Source: Amphibalanus amphitrite
Lineage: Eukaryota > Arthropoda > Thecostraca > Balanomorpha > Balanidae
Reading direction: 5' to 3'
NCBI RefSeq assembly: GCF_019059575.1
Contig: NW_024881573.1
Coordinates: 1,069,001 to 1,133,000 of the forward strand
DNA length: 64,000 bases
The notes beneath the pieces were generated by a model, which was given only the letters and a program-made list of their open reading frames with translations, did no database searches and was not told where the DNA came from. Position 1 is the first letter of the stretch. Each line of letters starts with the position of its first letter. A program made the position numbers and the translations under genes. This document shows positions 56,517 through 64,000 of the stretch, piece after piece.

Positions 56517-57840
56517 ACGGGTGTCAAGTTCAAAATGGGACAAACGCAAAATTAAGGTAGACACTGTGTATTACTAGATATTTTAACGAAACTTTCACCA
56601 CATATACCTTGTTCTGTCGCCAGTCCACTGGTACTAATGAATTTGAACCAGGGGTCCATGCCTGTCTGCCAGACGCACGTGCTCTCCCGCTATCTTCATT
56701 ATCGATCGCGGCACCTCCGGGACAATTTTATTGATGCTGCTCAGGATTCTGGCACGCAGCTGCTGATCGGATGACGCTGTCCAGCCACCACGGTAGACTT
56801 CTTGTTTAAGTATGCCCAAGAAGTCCTCAATTGGTCCCAGCTGCGGGACATTCGGCGGGTTTTCCTAGCGGATAAAATATCAGGCATGCCAGCCTCCTCC
56901 AGAAACTGGCACGTGGCACGTGCATAATGAGCTGAAGCCAAGTCTGGCCAAAATGCATATCCACCCCTTCGGTTGCTGTCCTCGATGAACGGTTTGAGTT
57001 TGCTGTTCAGGCACTTTGTGATGTAGACATGGGCGCTAACATTTGTTGAACTGGGGCAAATTGTTGGTTTTGCTACTCCCTTGGGTGATATGGCTATCCA
57101 CACAAGAAGCTTACGTGAGAACTTTCCAATCGGACGGTAAGTCACATTCGAAGGTATGTCTTCACCAGGCCCAGCGTAAAAACCACGGTTTTGTGGCATT
57201 TCTGAGCCAGTGTAGGTTAAGTAGCTTTCATCGTCCATGATGGCATCTTGCTCTCGAGTGGCACTCAGTTTTCCCCGGCTAAGGGGTCGCAGGCGGCCCT
57301 TTTGAGATTGTTCTCGCTGAGCAGATACCGGAGGAGCTTTCTGGCGCATCCTATATCTTACCCCTTCCTCTCTGAGAATGTGTCTCACTCAGTCATGCGT
57401 TATGCCAAAGCTGCGGCCTAAGAGACGAAGTGAGACGCCGACTTTGCCGTCTGCCATGCGAACAAGGTCTTGGCGCCTCTTTGCTGACATTTTGGGAGCA
57501 GGCCTGCCATCCTGAGCTCGTCGTATGTGTCCTTTGTCTAGGAATGTATTGATAACGCGATATATCAGTCGGTCGTGGAATACCAAGCGATTTAACGTGG
57601 CGGAAAACCTGAGCCTTAGTCAAGCTCGGGTTTTGTCAACTACTCTCGCGACAATGTCTCTTGCGGCTTGCTCGCTCAAAGGCTTCATGACGACTGACCT
57701 CAATACGTAGCCACAATATTTTAACATCATGCTCGTGCAATTCACGTATGGACATATTGTCCAAATTTCAGGTGAATATCTAAAGGGAGGTTGAAAATAG
57801 AGCGATTTCAATTTTGTCTCATTTTGGACTTGACACCCGT
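56517..57840 (-). mobile_element. Tc1/mariner transposon B
   Basis: TA at 56,515-56,516 and 57,841-57,842 flank inverted ends ACGGGTGTCAAGT followed by CAAAATG and GACAAA on both sides. Length 1,324 bp with a decayed transposase on the minus strand. LINE phase is kept across the site. Confidence 0.92.
56634..57690 (-). pseudogene. Mariner B transposase, frameshifted
   Basis: Order on the minus strand: N-terminal MKPLSEQAARDIV, helix-turn-helix part (VFRHVKSLGI, then RLLGRSFGITHD), then the catalytic domain with MDDESYLTY (first Asp) and FWPDLASAHYA (second Asp). The third acidic site is in GPIEDF, about 38-39 residues on and in another frame. Frameshifts lie near 57,620, 57,590 and 56,870, and a TGA stop at about 57,387. 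The WPDLAS-HY signature belongs to a divergent Tc1/mariner lineage rather than the QDNAPCH type. Confidence 0.85.
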
Positions 57841-57842
57841 TA

Positions 57843-58446
57843 AAACGGCTTCTAGGGGGAGCGAATATCATTGCCACTGTTTTAATTGGGGACACGGTAA
57901 GTCCCATTTGTCGCACCACTTTCTAATATCATCAAGTGCTGTGTTCATGTAAGCATACGCCGTTTGTACAGATGAATCAGTGACCCAGACGGCTATGTCA
58001 TCGGCATATATTGAAAATTTAAGTTTAGCATTATGTGTTTCTAGTATGTCATCAATCATTACAAGGAAAAGGGTCGGGGACAACACACTGCCTTGTGGTA
58101 GCCCGTGCTCCTGTCGGAAAGGAGGTGAATATGTGTTGCCGCATCTTACGTTAAAAGTTCGGTTGCTCAGAAAGTTCGTAATGTATGAGGCCATTCTGCC
58201 CCGCAATCCTTTTTTATGAAGTTTTATTTGGAGGGCAATTTTATTTACTTTATCGAATGCGTTTTGGAGATCAATAAAGACAGCAAGGGTATATTTTCTT
58301 GTTTGAAAACCACGTTGGATATCATCTACAATGTATGTTATATTGTCTGCAGTTGATCGGCCGTGACGAAAGCCATTTTGAAACGGAGAGAGAAGGGAGT
58401 TCGTTTCTAGGTAAGCCCTAATTCGCCCATTGACCATACGTTCCAT
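57843..58446 (-). pseudogene. LINE reverse transcriptase core
   Basis: FQNGFRHGRSTADNI, FIDLQNAFDKVN (first catalytic Asp), HGLPQGSVLSPTLF and IYADDIAVW (paired Asp) appear in LINE order. A frameshift near 57,895 after KWCDKWDL is followed in the new frame by IKTVAMIFAPPRS up to the mariner B insertion. Upstream it joins 59,749 across mariner A in phase. Confidence 0.9.
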
Positions 58447-58448
58447 TA

Positions 58449-59746
58449 CAGGGTGGGGCAGAAAGATTTACCTCTTGATTTCTTAAAATATTTCGGTCCC
58501 GAACAAAGATATTCAATTGATTTTTAGTACACGTATTCAGTAGCATGTACACATCTCAGCAACGGTAATATTGACCAATATGGCCACCTTTCGTCTTCAC
58601 CCCTGCCCCGAAACTTCAACCTGCGGAGTGGCACGAGCGCCGCACGGTGCCCTCGTCGAAAATCGACCATGCCGTGTCGAGGGCCAGCTTCAGAGCAGCG
58701 ATGCTGCTGTGTGGTGTTGCACACATCTCCCTCTCCAGGATGGCCCAGGTGGTGAAGTCCATCGGGCTCAGGTCTGGACTTGATGATGGCCACATGTTCT
58801 TGTCCCAGAACCCAGGCATGTGGGTCTTGCACCACTGTTGAGTGAAGTTGGCCGTGTGAGGCGACGCAACGTCCTGGATGACGACATATCCGTCTCGGAA
58901 CGACTGAGTGACCCAAGGTAAAGCATGTTCCTCCAGCAGATGGACGTAAACGTTTGAGTTGACTTTCACACCCGCCTCGATGAAGATCAAGGGTCCTTTT
59001 GAGTCGTCGGATGCGACGGCAGCTCAAACCATAACACCAGCAGGGTTGTGGCGACCAAAACTGGTCCGGATAGCAGGATCAATACTGGATGTACCATCTG
59101 CCAAGATTATGTCGCTTTGGGAGTTCATCTGGGGCTCAACCGTGGGAATCTCTTCATTGGATCAGAGGAAGACCTTGTTACCGGCGCTTCTGATTTCCTC
59201 CAATATCTTTTGGGCCCTGTGTAGCCGCTTTTCCTTGGATGCCGCCGAAATCAGGTGTCGACCTTGCATCTTGTATTACTTAATGCCCAAATCGTCGTTT
59301 ATGATTCTCCTGACCATTTTGGGCGTAAAATCAAGGTCCCTTGCCAGTTTGCGCATGCTTCGCCTAGGATTTCGAAACACCATCTTGTGCACGATATCAA
59401 CCAGCTTTTTGGTGCGGACATGCCTTGTTCTGCCTACCATGGACTTCATCGACACTGTACCTGTCTCTTCCAGGCATTTCATTATTTTGTTAGCAGTTTT
59501 TATGGCAACACCGAGCTGTTTGGGAACGCTTCGGACGCTGTGGCCAGCCTGCATCGGCACCGCAATTTGGGCTCTTTTTGTAATCTCCGCCATAGCTCAT
59601 CAACAACCATGATAAAATTAAAAACGATCGTAACAGTTATACACGAGTCAGTTGGGAAGCCGCATGCAAAATTTCACTAAAATCCGTCCATAAATTTTTG
59701 AGGTATGGGCTGAAATCAAACAGGTAAATCTTTCTGCCCCACCCTG
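58449..59746 (-). mobile_element. Tc1/mariner transposon A
   Basis: TA at 58,447-58,448 and 59,747-59,748 flank 25-bp perfect inverted ends beginning CAGGGTGGGGCAGAAAGATT. Length 1,298 bp, one transposase frame on the minus strand with stops. LINE phase is kept across the site. Confidence 0.94.
58616..59593 (-). pseudogene. Mariner A transposase (DD37D-like) with three stops
   Basis: One unshifted frame on the minus strand. The N-terminus has two helix-turn-helix-like parts (AGHSVRSVPKQLGVAIKT and RRSMRKLARDLDFT). The second catalytic Asp is in VIQDVASPHTA and the third in SPDLSPMDF, 37 residues apart, which fits the DD37D (maT-like) group. Stops are TAA at about 59,276, TGA at about 59,163 and TGA at about 59,028. 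The residue expected as the first catalytic Asp, just after the second stop, reads Asn (SNEE). Both TGA codons sit where related proteins usually have Trp. Confidence 0.87.
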
Positions 59747-59748
59747 TA

Positions 59749-60247
59749 TTTTAGAGGCACAACTAATAAGAGAGATAGGACGATAGCTAGATGGGTTAGA
59801 AGGTGGTTTCCTAGGCTTTAGGATAGGTATAAGGGTGCTGGTGCGCCAGGGTTCTGGGTAGCTGTTGTTCTCCCATAGAGAGTTTAGGCAAGACAAAAAG
59901 GTATTGAGACCGGATTCAGTCAGATTTTTGAAAAAGGAGTAAGAAATCTGATCCGGTCCTACTGATGTGTTGCCACACCGCGAGATGGCATGTGTAAGTT
60001 CGTGGTTCGTAAATGGTGTGTTGTACAGTTCACGGTTGCTTGAGTGAAAGTTCAGTGTAGACAGTTCGTGTGCGAGTGTTTCGGTGAGCTGCGGTGTGTA
60101 TTGTTGTGCTGAGGAGATGTTCGCGTAATGCTGTGCGAAGAGTGTTGCAACGTCTGAAGGGATAGTGTAGTGGGTGTTGTTGATGTGAAGATGAGGGATT
60201 GTGTAAGGGTTGCTGCGTCTTGCCGAGAAACATTTTATTGTGACCAA
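59749..60247 (-). CDS. LINE RT N-terminal part
   Basis: Minus-strand frame with FTNHELTHAI, SVGPDQISYSFFKNL, TSTLIPILKPRKPP and YRPISLISCASKI, the fingers region of LINE RT. It is separated from the endonuclease by a frameshift near 60,240 and from the RT core by mariner A. Confidence 0.88.
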
Positions 60248-61325
60248 ATTTTGGACAAAGGAGTAAAACGATTAAAGTTATTTGAAAAGTTTTGCCAGCC
60301 GGTGGTTTTAGCATGGTTAATTATCAAAGAGGCTTCATGTTTTGTTTTGCGATAGGCTTCCGCATTTGCTTCGCACACGCGGCGGTGGAACTGGCGGAGT
60401 GTGCGTTTCCGAAGGGCTACGGCGCGTTGACAGTCTGCATTCCACCATGGAGCTCTTCTATGTTCTTTTGGGGGGCCAGTATGGGGGATGTTTTGATGCG
60501 CAGCGGCAAGAATGACGTTAAGACATGTGTTTATATCTGGTGGAGGTGTAGACAATGATTCGTCAATATACTTTTGGAAAGACGCCCAGTCGGCCTTCTT
60601 AAAGTTCCACCTTGGCAAAAAATTAAAGTTTGTCTGTCCTGAAGGGACGTTGAGTAAATAATGTATGGGGTAGTGGTCACTGAAGAGAGAGTCATCTTCA
60701 ACGTGTTGTGTAAAAAGTGTCGCGGTGTTTGTGTCTGTAATGGCGAGATCTAGGACGGAGTGTACGACCTCTCCATTGCGTGTGCGTGTGAATGTGGGCG
60801 TGAGATTATTAATGAGTATTAAATCGAGTGAGTTAATTACGTTAAGAAGTTGTGTTCCGCGCGAGTTTGTTTCTGTGCACCCCCATGTGCGGTGGTGTGC
60901 ATTGAAGTCCCCCATGATTATAAAAGGCGGAGAAAGTTGGGAGAAAAGGTCTAGGAGTAGAGGACAGGAAAGTGGGAGGCTAGGTGAGAGGTAGATCGAA
61001 AGGACAGTGAGGTCTAGTTGTGCAATTTTAACTTTTACTCCGACTGCGTTAAGCGTAGTTCGGAGGAAAATTTCATGATGCAAAAGTTTATTTGAAACGT
61101 AAAGAGCCGAGCCGCCCCGGCGGTGGGTTTCATTTACGTTATTTGTATATAAAGAGAAATCACGAATGTTGAAATTGTAATTATATGTATCTGAATCTTT
61201 AAAATGGGTCTCTTGGATGGCGGCTAGTAACGGTTTTTTATTTAACATATAGTTCTTGAATTCCCCCCCAATGGGATACCAACGAGTTCGTATTCCATTG
61301 GAGAAAGAATTCAGAAAATTGAGTC
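60247..61325 (-). CDS. LINE ORF2 apurinic-type endonuclease
   Basis: Starts at an ATG near 61,323 and, after a frameshift near 61,245, runs as one frame. AP-endonuclease motifs are IQETHFKD (catalytic Glu), MGDFNAHHRTWGC (Asp, Asn) and SDHYPI (Asp, His), with VLDLAITD before the last. This enzyme nicks the target for priming. A basic linker (RRAPWWNADCQRAVALRKR) leads to the RT. Confidence 0.9.
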
Positions 61326-61346
61326 ATTTACCGTGTGTGTGTTTGT

Positions 61347-62470
61347 TTACTGGTGTTCTTGGGTATAAGCGTGCGAACGAGTAAGTCGTCTTCCCGTCGA
61401 AAGGGAGCGAGAGCTGGAGCGAGATGAAGACCTTTCTCGAATACGAGCGGGAGAGGGTGCTCGAGAAGACATGGGCCTGGGTTTTAGGTGGTCGGCGGAG
61501 ACGGGGCTTTCGAAAAGTTCCTGTGTGAACTGTGCCTCAACGACAGTATCGTTAGGCGAGTCAAGAGAATCTAGAGACTCTGCGGAGTCAACAGACGTGC
61601 TGGCAACGTCTGGGGTCTCTGGGACCGCGGAGCCTGCGAGAAGCGGAGTCTGAGGGGCTTCAATGGGCATCTCCTTGACAGGGGTCACCGACTCTGAGTC
61701 GTCGAGAGATGCCTTGGCTACAGCGACCGCGTCAGTTTGTTCTGCTGCAGGGGTCATGTGGACGTGGTCTGGCTGGGTCTCAGTTGGCACCTCGGCCAGA
61801 GGCTGAGCTGCTCCCTTCGGAGTCTCTGTGACCGTGTCCGTCTCGTCGAGGGTGGGGACAGTCTGGGGGACTGGTGCCGTGACAGTTTCCGTCGACTCTG
61901 TGTGCGACGGACGAGGGAGCTCCACTGCCGTACTGAGCGGCGGGGTCAGATTCGGGTCGGAGCGCTGCCCTGGTCCAGCCTGAGGTCCCGAGCAGCGGGG
62001 GTTAGTCCCCCGGACAGCGTCGGCGTATCGACGCTCGCTCGGGATAGAGTGCCCGGCCGGGCGGGGTGGAGGGGCGGAGGGCGACTTCCGGTTCAGTTTC
62101 TCCTTGTGGAAGTGCCACGCCGGGCACTTCTTATCCCAGGCGGGATGAGGGCCGCCACAGTGGGCGGCGCGCACTGGACCTCCTCACTCTGGCACTCATT
62201 CGAACTGTGTCCCAGTGTGGCACAGCGGAGACAGTTTGCCTTTTTGGAACGGCAGGTCGATTGGAGGTGCCCGTAACGTCCGCAGCGCCGGCAGAGTCGC
62301 GGGTTCACCTCCCACGGGCTCACAGTCAGGACCTCGTAGCCGGCGTACAGTAGGTCTACAAAAAAAGTCCCCCGCTCCAGAGGCGGCCGGCCGGCCGAAC
62401 CCCCGGATGCCAGCCCCGACTCTATTGCGCAGGCCGCGGCAGCGACACGGGTCAGTTCGCGGCGCCCGGC
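61347..62470 (-). pseudogene. LINE ORF1 (Gag-like) with zinc knuckles
   Basis: On the minus strand FVDLLYAGYEVLTVSPWEV leads into two CCHC knuckles (CRRCGRYGHLQSTC, CLRCATLGHSSNEC) and a third (CGGPHPAWDKKCP) after a frameshift near 62,170. A long Ser/Pro/Glu/Thr-rich tail ending in an Arg/Ser-rich stretch follows, stopping at 61,347. Three knuckles before a YADAV segment is the ORF1 layout of I- and Jockey-type LINEs. The start upstream of 62,420 is uncertain. Confidence 0.8.
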
Positions 62471-62949
62471 GAGTGGGTCAGTTGGCGGCGGCCGGCCGTG
62501 GAGTGAGGACGCCGTGTGTGGGGCGCAGAGATGCCGCAGTGCAGAGGAGGGGGAAGATAGTGACTCTGCACTATGCCGGAAATGATGCCTTTGTGATCTA
62601 AATTAAACACCTGCAGACACAGTGCATATCCTCCCTCGCCCCATTCCTATTTTATCACATGATCATTCAATAATCCGTAATGACCATTCAACGCAAGCAA
62701 GCAAACAAAACAACCCGCTTAGCGGCGACATCATATCGGAAAAAAGCGATAGTGATGATTAAAGTAGACTTAGCACGAGGGCAAATCGAGGGGTATATAC
62801 TATATATGTATCACATACCGAGTATTTTATTCCCATCTAGCAAATCAAGACTGGGGATCTTGTCCAAGAAGTCAGTGGCCGTTCTAGACACAGATAAATG
62901 CTTTGTTTTCGGTCGCATCATTATCTGCAATAATTCGAAGCGAGGTTTA
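62471..62949. other. Possible LINE 5' end and flank
   Basis: GC-rich up to about 62,560, possibly the start of ORF1 or the LINE 5' UTR, then AT-rich sequence without features. Confidence 0.35.
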
Positions 62950-63855
62950 GCCCTCGCCGGCCGAGAAGAAGGGGTGAATGCCGCCACCATGTATTTTTTT
63001 TTTGCGGTAGCTCAAAGCACACTGATGATAGAAGGCTGACATTTCATATGCCTTGCATTTGATTCAAGCCGGATCATTTGACATCAACCACAACCACAAC
63101 AATTTCAGGTCAGGTCACTTAACCATGGCGTCTTAAGTAAACCTCTGCACGGTTGTCGGTTATAAAATGATGCGAATCCGCAATGCACTTAGTGCCATAT
63201 ACCTAAGCATAATGGGGAAATATGGAAACTGTTAATCTTGGAGTCGGAAATGATCTAAAATTATACCTCAACTCTCAAGCACTTCAAATCGTGACTTCAT
63301 ACATTCTTGGCAAGGTCTAATGCTTCACTTTTGCATTGTTCACCTTGCGTGACGTCATTTATGACGTCACTAGGGTGATAGGAGTGTTTCGTCAATAACT
63401 CCCGATCAAAATGAGCTAGCCAGTCGGGACAGCCATCAATGGACTTTGCAAGACTTGCCGAATCAAATGTTATGCAACATGTCCTCCTTTCAACAGTTTC
63501 GTGACCTGTGTTGCCCTAACATGACATTGACCTCAGGTAAACATCCTAGATTGTTTCACCTAAACAAAAAGCATGTAAATCGACGCGTCTGAGAACAGAA
63601 AACACGATTGTATCGAAAGGACGATAATGCGACAATTTTTGTGGTTATTTACCAAAAACCGATCGAATGCCTTGGGGCCCTTGACCTGCCCTAAGAGGTC
63701 ACTGATATTTTAAAATGGGATACCAGTCGCTGCGTCACGTAACGAAGCAAACGCTCGTTTTTTCCGCGAGGCTCTAGCAGCTAGCTCAATTATAGGAGCT
63801 AAACATGGGGTTGGGGGATCGCTCCCTTCTCACTCACTATTTGGCCGGGATAGTG
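62950..63855 (+). repeat. Older TTAA-type element, uninterrupted copy
   Basis: Begins CCCTCGCCGGCC after TTTAG (mutated TTAA) and ends near TTGGCCGGGATAG, repeated twice. Body paralogues are 770-2,115 and 16,560-18,055. It includes GTGACGTCATTTATGACGTC (63,350-63,370), as does 16,631-16,650, and the region around 63,540 that corresponds to the empty site of the 16,831 insertion. Confidence 0.7.
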
Positions 63856-64000
63856 CTTGGCCGGGATAGTGTGCCCAAGTCTTTCAATTCAAGGTCATAA
63901 CACCAGGTCACGTCAAGTGACCTTACCTCAAGGAAAGTTCCTGTGCTCATCAATCTAAATACACCGACTAACCGATCGCCTTAGAACTTTCAGCGATTTC
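63856..64000. other. No feature recognised
   Basis: Short end of the window; contains several GGTCA/TGACC half-sites as in the TTAA family bodies. Confidence 0.35.

Larger units (their letters stand above)
45690..62470 (-). mobile_element. LINE with RNase H (I-like), four times interrupted
   Basis: Minus strand, 5' to 3': ORF1 zinc knuckles (62,470-61,347), endonuclease (61,325-60,247), RT (60,247-56,276 with two mariner insertions), RT end and RNase H (51,131-45,867 with one insertion), then a 3' UTR to about 45,690. Insertions are 58,449-59,746, 56,517-57,840, 51,132-56,275 and 46,580-50,508. Removing each with one target copy keeps the ORF2 phase, leaving about 5 kb. RNase H after RT and a knuckle-bearing ORF1 fit the I group (I, Nimb and relatives). 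Own defects: frameshifts near 62,170, 60,240 and 57,895 and a stop at 50,907. Confidence 0.9.

Overview
This window is eukaryotic nuclear DNA made almost entirely of transposable elements. It holds no bacterial-type operons and no complete host gene that I can recognise. The element content (Ty3/gypsy, a LINE with RNase H, Tc1/mariner, hAT, TTAA-target and CACTA-like elements, tRNA-derived SINEs) and long GA microsatellites fit a repeat-rich invertebrate, probably marine. The sequence alone does not fix the species.

Layout. 1-13.6 kb: decayed TTAA-type repeats, two copies of one SINE on opposite strands (2.35 and 11.2-11.6 kb), a 1.5-kb TA-flanked element packed with palindromes (7.98-9.49 kb), tRNA-like sequences, a GA microsatellite, a 176-bp hAT MITE, and one possible host exon at 332-444. 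13.64-29.58 kb: one Ty3/gypsy retrotransposon whose two 263-bp LTRs are identical. Its single gag-pol frame is split by six later insertions; removing them and one target-site copy each leaves about 4.7 kb. 29.6-31.3 kb: TTAA elements. 31.5-44.7 kb: a GC-rich degenerate tandem repeat with tRNA-like units, interrupted by a CACTA-like element (32,635-40,615) that itself contains three hAT elements and TTAA elements nested up to five deep. 45.7-62.5 kb: one minus-strand LINE (ORF1 zinc knuckles, AP-endonuclease, reverse transcriptase, RNase H) interrupted by two mariner transposons, a 5.1-kb tandem array and a 3.9-kb long-TIR element. 62.95-64 kb: another TTAA-type relic.

Boundaries. In the gypsy and the LINE the insertion edges were fixed by two independent signs: a target-site duplication (or its absence) and a reading frame that continues across the site. 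All ten insertions pass the frame test, so the nesting map is strong. Autonomous coding capacity is lost everywhere: the gypsy has one in-frame stop and three frameshifts, the LINE has frameshifts and a stop, and both mariner transposases are dead.

Most unusual signals: identical LTRs around a heavily interrupted gypsy with no exact target duplication; a TTAA family whose two ends carry the same G-tract/C-tract hairpin while the hairpin core changes from copy to copy; one member flanked by CTAA instead of TTAA; a TA element with about ten GTTCCCA/TGGGAAC palindromes; and a tandem ~1-kb array inserted in the LINE without target duplication.
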